In this document: piece by piece, positions 7,950 to 13,755 of the stretch
How the letters are laid out: each line of letters starts with the position of its first letter
Numbering within the stretch: the stretch's first letter is position 1
DNA from: Pseudonocardiaceae bacterium
Lineage (GTDB): Bacteria; Actinomycetota; Actinomycetes; Mycobacteriales; Pseudonocardiaceae
DNA length: 14,038 bases
Reading direction: 5' to 3'
Assembly (NCBI GenBank): GCA_025937115.1
Contig: JAICSB010000036.1
Span: forward strand, 1-14,038
Position numbers and translations under genes: made by a program
The notes under the pieces: generated by a model
What the model was told of the DNA's origin: nothing
Seen by the model: the letters and a program-made list of their open reading frames with translations, nothing else
The model's database searches: none

Positions 7950-8132
7950 TCAGCCAGTTTCGGCGATCATGGCTGCTCCTTGGCCTGTCGGCAGGATCCA
8001 GTAGCGGGTCCTCCTATAACCCGAAGCCCACAACTGATTCGCACGGGCAACCCCACGCTGATTAGGCAGCAGCGTCCTCGCACCCCCGGGCAAATCACCT
8101 GTCTGGCTGACGGTCGGGAGCGGCCTTGTCAT
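7950..8132 (-). CDS. Small hypothetical protein, 60 residues, translationally coupled
   Basis: The ATG at 8132-8130 overlaps the TGA stop of the preceding gene (8131-8129) as ATGA, the classic sign of coupled translation. The product starts MTRPLPTVSQTGDLPGG and carries an aromatic and basic segment (QLWASGYRRTRYWILPTG) before ending AAMIAETG. No signal peptide or membrane span is seen. I do not recognise the family. Codon-level texture and the overlap support it as a real gene, and it is the third or fourth gene of a train transcribed away from the XRE regulator. Confidence 0.55.
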   Translation of the reverse strand: MTRPLPTVSQTGDLPGGARTLLPNQRGVARANQLWASGYRRTRYWILPTGQGAAMIAETG

Positions 8133-8371
8133 CGTGCGGCCAAGTGGTCGACGGCGGCGGATGCGTTATTGCCCAGTTCGGCGCTCCACCGCAGGGCTGC
8201 ATGCACACACTGCGGGCAATACCGGGGGTCGTCGTCGCACTCGGCAGGACACCGTGCCGGCAGCAGGTCCGACGAGCTGACCAGCTCTCCGCAGACCGTC
8301 ACATACCCGTTTGTACCGTAGCCCTGCCCTACCGCCCAGTCGGCCACCAGCAGATGAACCGTGTCCCTCAC
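8129..8371 (-). CDS. Small cysteine-rich protein, probable zinc-ribbon type, 80 residues
   Basis: The protein starts VRDTVHLLVADWAVGQGYG and contains GYVTVCGEL (Cys27), then a paired-cysteine core, ARCPAECDDDPRYCPQC, giving Cys41-x3-Cys45 and Cys52-x2-Cys55. Four cysteines in this arrangement could bind one zinc ion. The C-terminal part is helical (VHAALRWSAELG). GTG 8371 is chosen because it follows the upstream stop by 11 nt and gives the start that fits the fold; the frame is open to 8413. I have an impression that such small proteins are common beside XRE regulators in Pseudonocardiales, but that is recollection and not shown by the sequence. Function is unknown. Confidence 0.6.
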   Translation of the reverse strand: MRDTVHLLVADWAVGQGYGTNGYVTVCGELVSSSDLLPARCPAECDDDPRYCPQCVHAALRWSAELGNNASAAVDHLAAR

Positions 8372-8382
8372 TAATGGCGCGC

Positions 8383-8559
8383 TCACCCGAGCGACTCCCC
8401 GAGCACCTCCCACAGCTCAGTGGCCGCAGCTTCGTCCAAGATAAGCACACACTGGTCGGTCCCGTGCGGATCCAGGACGATAGTCCCGTCGCGTTTGGTC
8501 ACCACCAGATTGGTGAAGCCCCGGCAGCCACCATGCACCGAGCAAGTGATATGAATCAC
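8383..8559 (-). CDS. Small hypothetical protein with C-x5-C motif, 58 residues
   Basis: This GTG-started ORF encodes a compact protein: VIHITCSVHGGCRGF, then a beta-rich middle (TNLVVTKRDGTIVLDPHG), then CVLILDEAAATELWEVLGES. Cys6, His9 and Cys12 form a possible metal or redox motif. Its start overlaps the stop of the upstream 27-codon ORF as GTGA (8559-8556), and it ends 11 nt before the next gene. The clear strand-loop-helix pattern and aligned codon use make it a convincing gene despite its size. An in-frame stop at 8625-8623 limits upstream extension, and no other ATG, GTG or TTG lies between. Function is unknown; the divergent XRE regulator may control the train. Confidence 0.6.
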   Translation of the reverse strand: MIHITCSVHGGCRGFTNLVVTKRDGTIVLDPHGTDQCVLILDEAAATELWEVLGESLG

Positions 8560-8639
8560 CCTACGACGCCTCGCCGACTGCGGCGGCGCGCCGGCACCGG
8601 GCTGGTGCTCACCAGATCCGGGCTGTCAGTCGTTTCCAT
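8556..8639 (-). CDS. Possible 27-residue leader ORF coupled to the small-gene train
   Basis: ATG 8639 opens METTDSPDLVSTSPVPAR, which continues RRSRRGVVG and stops with TGA at 8558-8556, overlapping the next gene's GTG as GTGA. GGAG lies about 10 nt upstream. Another ATG at 8649 directly after GGAGCGGAG would give only seven codons (MTIDGND) in a different frame. The peptide is Ser/Pro-rich and then Arg-rich with no domain. It may be a leader that sets translation of the 58-residue gene, or a true small protein. Confidence 0.35.
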   Translation of the reverse strand: METTDSPDLVSTSPVPARRRSRRGVVG

Positions 8640-8991
8640 CGATCGTCATCTCCGCTCCTGCTGGGAGGTCGTGTCCGAGCGCCCGTCGTAGAGAATTGCA
8701 ATCGCCCGAATGACGAAGGCCGATGGCTCTCACCCAGGGCCGGGGACGGGGCGTCGACCGCAAGTTCGACAGGCACTCCCGGGAGCGGATGCACAGCCGT
8801 ACTACAGCCAGGAATCACCCGGCACTGGGTGCTCGCGAATTACTCTTCTGTTGGCTTGGCGCGGCGAAAAGGGCAAAGCGTCCGCACTTCGACTGCAAAT
8901 CTGCCGCAGGGTGGCCACTGACCTGCAAAGATGTCGCCGCGGTACCCTTAGGTCGGCAAGATAGCTAGGATGCGGCCAGGAGGATGACTCG
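8640..8991. other. Divergent intergenic region (352 bp) upstream of the XRE gene
   Basis: I see no convincing gene here. It should carry the promoters of the small-gene train (minus) and the XRE operon (plus). Visible elements are the 8-bp palindrome ATTGCAAT at 8695-8702, two copies of CTGCAAA at 8893-8899 and 8923-8929 (30 bp, about three helical turns, apart), and a weak -10-like TACCCT at 8943-8948. The XRE ribosome binding site is at 8978-8983. Confidence 0.45.
8978..8983 (+). promoter_or_regulatory. Ribosome binding site that supports the TTG start of the XRE gene
   Basis: A full AGGAGG is followed by eight bases and then TTG 8992, which begins MGKQHRPG directly before the helix-turn-helix. 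An ATG at 8984 touches the site but is out of frame and stops after 11 codons. Confidence 0.7.
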
Positions 8992-10173
8992 TTGGGGAAG
9001 CAGCACCGCCCTGGCTTAGCTCGCGCCCGCAAGTCGGCCGGCCTCAGCCAGGAGCGGCTGGCTGAGGTGCTGCGAGTGGATCGCTCCACAGTCACCCGTT
9101 GGGAATGTGCTGAGACCGGACCGCAGCCCTGGCTTCGGCCGAAGCTCGCTGGTGCGCTCGGCTTACGCCTTCATGAGCTCGATGATGTACTCACTGTCAT
9201 CGAGATCATCGAGGAATCCGCCGACGACGGACGCCTAGGTTCGGCGCTTACTGGCCGCACCCGGGCCGACCTCGCCACCGTCCGGCAGCTTCGCGACCAG
9301 GTACGCCAACTTGGCGAGGCGTACGAAACCATGCCGTCGGCTTCGTTACTGGCACGGGCTGGCCAAATTCATGCGGCGTTGACTCTATTACTGGCCGATG
9401 CTTCAGGTGATCGGATTATTCACGCGCTGCACACTGCGCTTGCTACCTCAGCCACGCTCATGAGCCAGCTCATCTGGGATGCGTCTGGTCGGCGCGATGG
9501 CACCAGCACGCTCAACTACTGTGATCAAGCCATTGCTGCTGCGAATGAAACCGGCGATGCCGTGGTAGCTGCCCATGCTGAACTTCGCAAGTGTTACGTC
9601 GCCCTTTACGGCCTGCATGGCGTCCGTAACCCGAGTCTTGGTCAAGTCTCGGCTGAGTCTGCTGTCGCCACAGGCAAAAGCGCTAGCCACGCCCTGACCG
9701 GCCTGGCTCTACTACATGTGGCCGAAGCCTTAGCGATGCAGGGTGAATACCGTCAGACAGAACAAGCCCTTGATCAAGCCGAGCACCACTTTATCCATAC
9801 GACACCTGATGACGTCGGCGCAGAATTTTTTGCACCCAGCCAGTTCGGTCGCCTCAGCGGTTCGTGTTACCTGTCTCTCAACAATCCCGAGCGGGCACAA
9901 GCCATCTTAGAGGAGACGGCAGCTTCCTTGCCGGACAGACCCAAGACCCGATCCATAGTGCTGGGTAACTTGGCGCTCAGCTTCATCCGCCAACGTCAGC
10001 TCGATGCCGCTACCGGCACGCTCATGGAAGCTATCGACCTCATCGAAGACACCAGAGGTGGCGGAGGTATGAGCGTGGTCTACAGTGCCGGTCGAGAGCT
10101 GTATCCATGGCGGGCCGAGCCAGCCGTGCAAGAAGTCTATGATCGCCTACTGGCGCTTATGGCGAAGAACTGA
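8992..10173 (+). CDS. XRE-family helix-turn-helix regulator with helical repeat domain
   Basis: This 393-residue DNA-binding protein carries an N-terminal XRE/Cro-C1 helix-turn-helix at about residues 9-60: LARARKSAGLSQERLAEVL, then the recognition helix in DRSTVTRWE, then PKLAGALGL. The remaining 300 or so residues are alpha-helical with TPR-like pairs (for example ALAMQGEYRQTEQALDQAEH and NPERAQAILEETAASLP), a layout common in actinobacterial regulators that sense a peptide or small ligand. The start is TTG 8992 with AGGAGG 8 nt upstream. Codon use is less GC-rich at third positions than in the glycolipid or fdhD regions. It is followed 14 nt later by the MTHFSD-like gene and so forms an operon with it. 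It is divergent from the small-gene train and is the natural candidate regulator of both. Confidence 0.85.
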   Translation: MGKQHRPGLARARKSAGLSQERLAEVLRVDRSTVTRWECAETGPQPWLRPKLAGALGLRLHELDDVLTVIEIIEESADDGRLGSALTGRTRADLATVRQLRDQVRQLGEAYETMPSASLLARAGQIHAALTLLLADASGDRIIHALHTALATSATLMSQLIWDASGRRDGTSTLNYCDQAIAAANETGDAVVAAHAELRKCYVALYGLHGVRNPSLGQVSAESAVATGKSASHALTGLALLHVAEALAMQGEYRQTEQALDQAEHHFIHTTPDDVGAEFFAPSQFGRLSGSCYLSLNNPERAQAILEETAASLPDRPKTRSIVLGNLALSFIRQRQLDAATGTLMEAIDLIEDTRGGGGMSVVYSAGRELYPWRAEPAVQEVYDRLLALMAKN

Positions 10174-10187
10174 CGGGTGGAGACGCT

Positions 10188-10919
10188 ATGTCGAGCGAAG
10201 ACGTTATCCGCAAGGAAGTCATCCGTCAGCGTATCTGGACTCAGCTCGAAGAATCCGGTGCTTCACCAGGTGGGGCACATGGTCGGATCCCGGACTTCGT
10301 GGGCAGTGACCAGGCGGCTGATCTCCTGGCTACCCTCACCGAGTGGCAACAGGCCACAACCATAAAAGCTAATCCCGATCATGCCCAGCGGCCGGTCCGG
10401 GAACATGCTCTGCGAGAGAACAAGTTGCTTTTTATGGCGGTGCCTAAGCTGGCTACGATCAAGCCGTTCTACCGACTCGATCCCAAAGAACTTGGCGACA
10501 AGCCGGAACGAGCGGCCGACCGGTACGTAGCCGCCGAGTCTGCTCCCACAATGGCTGTCGAGGAGTTATCTCCTATTGACTTTATTGTCTGCGGCAGCGT
10601 GGCGGTGAATCATGAGGGAGTACGTATTGGCAAGGGCGCAGGCTACTCGGATATTGAGGTAGCGCTGCTAGCGGAAGCCGGCTTGATAGGTGATTGGACC
10701 GTTATCGCGACCACCGTTCACGCGCTGCAAGTGGTCGATGAGCCGCTACCGGCGACCACGCATGATTTTAGCGTAGACTTGATTGTTACGCCCGAAGACA
10801 TTATCCGATGCGGCCGGCCGCGACGGTCTCACGGCATAGAGTGGGAGTATCTGAGCCCGGAGAAAGTAGCGGAAATTCCGCTACTGAGAACACGGTCGAG
10901 CACGCGGCGTAGTGGATAG
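10188..10919 (+). CDS. MTHFSD-like protein, 5-formyltetrahydrofolate cyclo-ligase family
   Basis: This 243-residue protein belongs to the MTHFS-like superfamily. It most resembles the first part of animal MTHFSD rather than ordinary bacterial cyclo-ligase. Matching landmarks are the N-terminal IRQRIWTQLEE, HGRIPDFVGS, IKANPDHAQRPVREHAL, LLFMAVPKL, IDFIVCGSVAVNHEGVRIG, the phosphate-loop-like GKGAGYSDIE (residues 148-157), TVHALQVVDE, FSVDLIVTPEDIIRCG and the end motif EIPLLRTR. Classical 5-FTHF cyclo-ligase uses ATP to turn 5-formyl-THF into 5,10-methenyl-THF, but activity of this subfamily is uncertain. ATG 10188 has GGTGGAG about 6 nt upstream. The gene is in an operon with the XRE regulator, suggesting its dose or substrate is tied to that regulator. 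Confidence 0.8.
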   Translation: MSSEDVIRKEVIRQRIWTQLEESGASPGGAHGRIPDFVGSDQAADLLATLTEWQQATTIKANPDHAQRPVREHALRENKLLFMAVPKLATIKPFYRLDPKELGDKPERAADRYVAAESAPTMAVEELSPIDFIVCGSVAVNHEGVRIGKGAGYSDIEVALLAEAGLIGDWTVIATTVHALQVVDEPLPATTHDFSVDLIVTPEDIIRCGRPRRSHGIEWEYLSPEKVAEIPLLRTRSSTRRSG

Positions 10920-10994
10920 TGGCTGAGGCGTACGCGCTGCTGGACAGGTCGCCTAAAAACTCGCTACATTGACCTCGCTTCCTTGACCACAAAA

Positions 10995-11026
10995 CGCTAC
11001 GAGTTGGCCGCTGCCAACTCGTCGCG
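10995..11026 (-). terminator. Intrinsic-type terminator, likely bidirectional
   Basis: A perfect 10-bp stem ACGAGTTGGC/GCCAACTCGT with loop CGCT extends to 13 of 14 pairs (one mismatch, 10998/11023). Read on the minus strand it is followed directly by TTTT, as in a rho-independent terminator for the EF-hand/BP74 transcript. On the plus strand it lies 75 nt past the MTHFSD-like gene and could end that operon too. Confidence 0.65.
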
Positions 11027-11063
11027 ACGAAGTGCCCGAGCAGTACCAGCGGGTGAACAAGTG

Positions 11064-11087
11064 GGCGCGGGCCCAACTCCCCGCGCC
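11064..11087. repeat. Perfect 8-bp GC-rich stem-loop
   Basis: GGCGCGGG (11064-11071) pairs with CCCGCGCC (11080-11087) across an 8-nt loop. It stands next to the 10995-11026 hairpin in the convergent intergenic region and may be part of the same terminator block. Confidence 0.45.
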
Positions 11088-11265
11088 AACACCATCTCGC
11101 TACTGTACGACCTTGGTCCTGGCTGGCATTCGGAAACGTTCTGCGCCATGAGTTTATTTTCGAACCCGGGGACAGAACCCCACGATGACGAGCTTCTGCG
11201 ATGTCCCGATGTCCTCGCGTCCGACAAACACACATGAGACGGAACGCGGGTGGGGATCGGCGTGT

Positions 11266-11607
11266 CTATTGGCTGATCTCACGTACGACTTGCGAACTCC
11301 ATGGGCACCAATAGCAGCCGGGAAGAAATGCCCCGCAGGCTTCGTCTAAATGGTCCTCGACGTAGCTAATATTGGCGTCGCACACCTCAATCGCCATAGC
11401 AAAGAAGCTAATGCTGACGGGGTCCAGGTGATAGCTCCAGTCCGGATTGTAAGGCTTCGGCCTCTTGATGATTCTGCCCATCACGTGAACTTCTTCGTTT
11501 TCTTCGCCTGATATAATTCTTCGGGCGTGGGCAATCTTTTTCTCGTCGGTAAGTTCGAAGATGAACTCCGTATTCGAGTAATCCTTGAATGCGAAATACG
11601 CCGCCAT
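11266..11607 (-). CDS. BP74 N-terminal-domain protein ('calmodulin-binding protein' family)
   Basis: This 113-residue single-domain protein starts MAAYFAFKDYSNTEFIFELT with no signal peptide. Its conserved signature is very recognisable: ARRIISGEE, HVMGRIIK (41-48), YNPDWSYHLDPVSISFF (53-69), AIEVCDA, YVEDHLDE and the C-terminal FLPGCYWCPWSSQVVREI. This is the pattern of the domain found at the N-terminus of Dictyostelium cAMP-inducible BP74 and in secreted fungal and bacterial proteins often labelled calmodulin-binding. That label is recalled, not verified. The gene follows an EF-hand gene by 77 bp on the same strand, so calcium-linked partnership is a strong contextual inference. ATG 11607 has GGGG about 8 nt upstream. 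The GC content is clearly lower than in the flanking genes, suggesting transfer. The molecular function of the domain is unknown. Confidence 0.75.
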   Translation of the reverse strand: MAAYFAFKDYSNTEFIFELTDEKKIAHARRIISGEENEEVHVMGRIIKRPKPYNPDWSYHLDPVSISFFAMAIEVCDANISYVEDHLDEACGAFLPGCYWCPWSSQVVREISQ

Positions 11608-11684
11608 GTTGAAAACCCCGTCTCATTTTGGTCGCTGATCACAATCCCGGCCGTCTAGCCGACGACCTCTGTCGGGAAAGCTGA

Positions 11685-11915
11685 CTAATTCGGCGCGGTG
11701 CGGAAATCTACCCTCACGAACCGCGCGTATTCTTCATAGGAAATCTTATTGTCTCCGTCCGAGTCGGCCATCTGAACTATCGCGGCAATGTTGTCATCGC
11801 TGATCTTGGGATTGTTCTTGACCGACGCCCTCAGGAGCTCACTAGCCGTGATATATCCATCACCATCTACGTCTATCTCGTCGAAGTCTTGCCTGGTCTT
11901 ATCGCTGGCGCTCAT
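11685..11915 (-). CDS. Two-EF-hand calcium-binding protein (calmodulin-like)
   Basis: This 76-residue acidic protein carries two canonical EF-hand loops. Loop 1 is DVDGDGYITASE at residues 15-26 and loop 2 is DSDGDNKISYEE at 51-62. Both have Asp at positions 1, 3 and 5 and Glu at 12, so both should bind Ca2+. It is half a calmodulin in size and lacks a signal peptide or membrane span, so it is expected in the cytoplasm as a calcium sensor or buffer. ATG 11915 begins MSASDKTRQDFDEI, with GGGGA about 7 nt upstream. The frame is open to 12113, but the extra 66 residues do not look coding. The next gene downstream, 77 bp away, encodes the BP74 / calmodulin-binding family protein, its likely partner or target. 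Confidence 0.9.
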   Translation of the reverse strand: MSASDKTRQDFDEIDVDGDGYITASELLRASVKNNPKISDDNIAAIVQMADSDGDNKISYEEYARFVRVDFRTAPN

Positions 11916-12324
11916 AAGATATCCCCATTTCGCTGACGGGCGTGGAACGACTCCACCTCCTCGTGAAGCGGAGTCCATCAAAATCCGGGCGGATTCATGC
12001 GACTGGAAGATGCCACACCTAACGGCACATGCTTCCGGTCGTATGCTCGGTGGCTTCCTAAGGATACCAATCGGTCGGTCTGCAAAGCAAGGATTTCTGG
12101 CAAGGTTGCACATCTAAGTACCCAACAAAGCATTGCCGGGCACACAGCATCGATGGTAGGGGTCAGTACATTGTGATAGCGATTCGCGACCAAATCTTCA
12201 CGGCTGGGCGCTTACCCACATGATGTGGTCGGTTTGTACGTGCTCATCGCAGACGACGCTCACATCCTCGCTAAGCACCTCCCTACACCGTGACCAGCTC
12301 GGCGTTCTGGACACGCCGAGGAGT
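11916..12324. other. Gap of 409 bp upstream of the EF-hand gene
   Basis: This gap should hold the EF-hand operon promoter on the minus strand and, at its far end, the 3' hairpin of the DUF4239 gene. I find no persuasive promoter hexamers. A short plus-strand reading (12225-12293) gives VVGLYVLIADDAHILAKHLP, which looks faintly like the first strand and acidic pocket of a response regulator but is only 22 codons long. Nothing else is supported. Confidence 0.45.
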
Positions 12325-12330
12325 TCACGG
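12288..12330 (-). terminator. Stem-loop overlapping the stop codon of the DUF4239 gene
   Basis: CTCGGCGT (12298-12305) pairs perfectly with ACGCCGAG (12313-12320) over a 7-nt loop. Outside an internal loop, CCGTGA (12288-12293) pairs with TCACGG (12325-12330). The DUF4239 stop codon is inside the outer stem. No T-tract follows, so it is a probable but not classical terminator. Confidence 0.55.
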
Positions 12331-13098
12331 GGAGGCGTTGAACCGGTCTAAAAGGATTTCGAATGCGCTGGGCTCGACTCGGAAAGTACCGCTGAAGGGA
12401 TGGTTGAGCACGGTCACCAGGTAGAGGGAGGCGGCGATCACAGCGCCTTGGATGCCAACCGCGATGAGGAGCCGTCCAGTCGTATGCGGTTTGGTGAGTA
12501 GTGGAAAGAGGGCGACGAGGACCGCCCCGACGAGCAGGGTGTCCCACATGAAATCCGGAATGCCCGCGTTGACAAGATCGACGCGGGTGCGCCGGGAGTC
12601 ATAGATGTCTTGCACCTTGTCGATCGCCTTATTTTGAATCTTTTGTTCGAGGTCATTCACCGGTTTGAGAGCAAAGATATCGTTGCGTAATTTACTCAGG
12701 GCCGTCCAGGCGGGTTCGCTTGCCTCCTGGTGTTGCATCAGGGGCCAGTCCTGGTTGATGACCAGCACGGTGTAACTCTTGCTGTCGCTTTTCCAGAGTG
12801 ATTGAGTGGGTTCTGATATACCTCGGGCGAGGCTGTGGACGGCGCCGATGGCGTTTGCTTCGGTCTGCGCATCTGAGCTGGCTTTGTCATAGTCTGACAG
12901 GACAGTGGCGATCAGGAAGGCGAGCAGGATCGAAAATAGGAGTCCAAGTAAGACATTGACCGACTCGATGGCGAAGCTTTCGGACTCTTCCACATCACCC
13001 TTGCGCCAACGGCCTGGCAGCACTCGGCCGACCACCGCGTACACCGCGACGCTGGCGAGCGCGGCACCCAGTACGACGATGACTACCAGCGAGTCCAT
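12325..13098 (-). CDS. DUF4239 (bestrophin-like) membrane protein
   Basis: This 257-residue membrane protein has four hydrophobic helices in the DUF4239 layout. One is at the N-terminus (residues about 4-25), one at about 48-68 (VNVLLGLLFSILLAFLIATV), and a C-terminal pair lies at about 188-205 (LLVGAVLVALFPLL) and 212-232. Between the pairs is a soluble helical region of about 120 residues starting SDYDKASSDAQTEANAIGAV, a Ser/Glu/Ala segment typical of the family, and containing a QDWPLM element. The family is distantly related to bestrophin chloride channels, but transport has not been established. ATG 13098 follows a GGGAAG-like site. The gene begins only 12 nt after the collapsed dxs/ispG frame ends, so it may be read from that old operon's promoter. 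Confidence 0.75.
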   Translation of the reverse strand: MDSLVVIVVLGAALASVAVYAVVGRVLPGRWRKGDVEESESFAIESVNVLLGLLFSILLAFLIATVLSDYDKASSDAQTEANAIGAVHSLARGISEPTQSLWKSDSKSYTVLVINQDWPLMQHQEASEPAWTALSKLRNDIFALKPVNDLEQKIQNKAIDKVQDIYDSRRTRVDLVNAGIPDFMWDTLLVGAVLVALFPLLTKPHTTGRLLIAVGIQGAVIAASLYLVTVLNHPFSGTFRVEPSAFEILLDRFNASP

Positions 13099-13110
13099 GT
13101 GTGCACTTCC

Positions 13111-13332
13111 CTAGGTTTTGAAAAGCCGGGCTGTTCTCCAGGGGTGAACTCTCCCTAGCTGGGTTCTTGCGGTGCGGGCGTCGTGGGCTGGTGCCAGAGG
13201 GAGCGGGGTCCAGACCGGCGCGTCGCCGCCGACGGGCACGCTGCCGACCATGACCTGGCGGGATGCCCGGCGCCGCTGTGTTGTCAAGGCGGGCCGGGTC
13301 AATGCAGGCATGCCTGGTTGCACGGGTGTCAT
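13111..13332 (-). pseudogene. ispG: ispG stub: first 40 codons fused to unrelated tail
   Basis: ATG 13332 has an intact ribosome binding site (AAGGAG, 5 nt before) and begins a clear actinobacterial IspG (GcpE) N-terminus: MTPVQPGMPALTRP, then RRRASRQVMVGSVPVGGDAPV, to about 13213. Normal IspG continues with a VQSMT-type motif and a TIM barrel, then the iron-sulfur domain. Here it switches to unrelated residues (WTPLPLAPAHDARTARTQLG and onward) and stops at 13111. The enzyme, which reductively converts MEcPP to HMBPP in the MEP pathway, cannot be made. The stub is in the same frame as the dxs remnant upstream, with no stop between, so one 214-residue chimeric ORF could be translated. Confidence 0.75.
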
Positions 13333-13371
13333 CTCATCTCCTTGGCAGGGACCTTCCCGCGGTGCGTGCTG

Positions 13372-13755
13372 GCGAGCCGTTTGAGAGACCAGCGCCGGGT
13401 CCAGCGGCGCGATCCAGCGCGGGTCGATCACGGTGACCGGCACGCCGTGGATGGCGAGCTCTTCGGCGGCGGCTAGGCAGGGCTGCGCCATCGGCCCGAC
13501 GGCGATCAACAAGCCCACGGCAGCGGGGTCGTCTCGGAGAATGTCGCACTGCCCGAACCTGCCGATCGCGGGGATGTCCGGACCTACGGTGGCCTCCGGG
13601 TAGCGGATCACGGTGGGTCCATCGGCGACGTCGACCGCCTCGCGGGACACCGTGTCAATCAGGAACGCCCGGATCTCCTGCGCCAGGGCGCTCAGCGTCG
13701 CAACTGGCAACCTCTTGAGATCAGCCGGACCGGTGATACGGCTCAGCAGGGTCAT
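13372..13755 (-). pseudogene. dxs: dxs with internal deletion and lost 3' end
   Basis: The first 38 codons are a textbook 1-deoxy-D-xylulose-5-phosphate synthase start ([17 protein letters not shown], then LAQEIRAFLIDTVSR). At about 13641/13642 the sequence jumps to the far C-terminal part: EAVDVADGPTVIRYP, then the transketolase C-terminal domain with LLIAVGPMAQPCLAAAEELA and VTVIDPRWIAPLDPALV. Around 400 or more central residues, including the thiamine diphosphate and catalytic domains, are missing, and the normal end after DPALV is also gone. Intact Dxs is about 630 residues and makes DXP from pyruvate and glyceraldehyde 3-phosphate. The start overlaps the ispH stop as ATGA, so the operon order is preserved. 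A functional dxs must exist elsewhere if the MEP pathway is used. An assembly collapse is the alternative. Confidence 0.85.

Larger units (their letters stand above)
10920..11265. other. Convergent intergenic region (346 bp) with two strong hairpins
   Basis: This lies between the ends of the XRE/MTHFSD-like operon and the EF-hand/BP74 operon. It holds the stem-loops at 10995-11026 and 11064-11087. A plus-strand ORF at 10983-11237 crosses both hairpins, has no ribosome binding site and matches nothing I recognise. No convincing gene is seen. Confidence 0.5.

Noticed and set aside
10983..11237. Plus-strand 84-codon ORF
   Set aside because: It crosses two strong hairpins, lacks a ribosome binding site and matches nothing recognisable.
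11916..12113. N-terminal extension of the EF-hand protein
   Set aside because: The added 66 residues have no protein-like pattern, while ATG 11915 starts next to the first EF-hand with a G-rich site upstream.
12225..12293. 22-codon reading resembling a response-regulator N-terminus (YVLIADDAHIL)
   Set aside because: Too short, no conserved phosphorylation or output region follows and no ribosome binding site; similarity may be chance.
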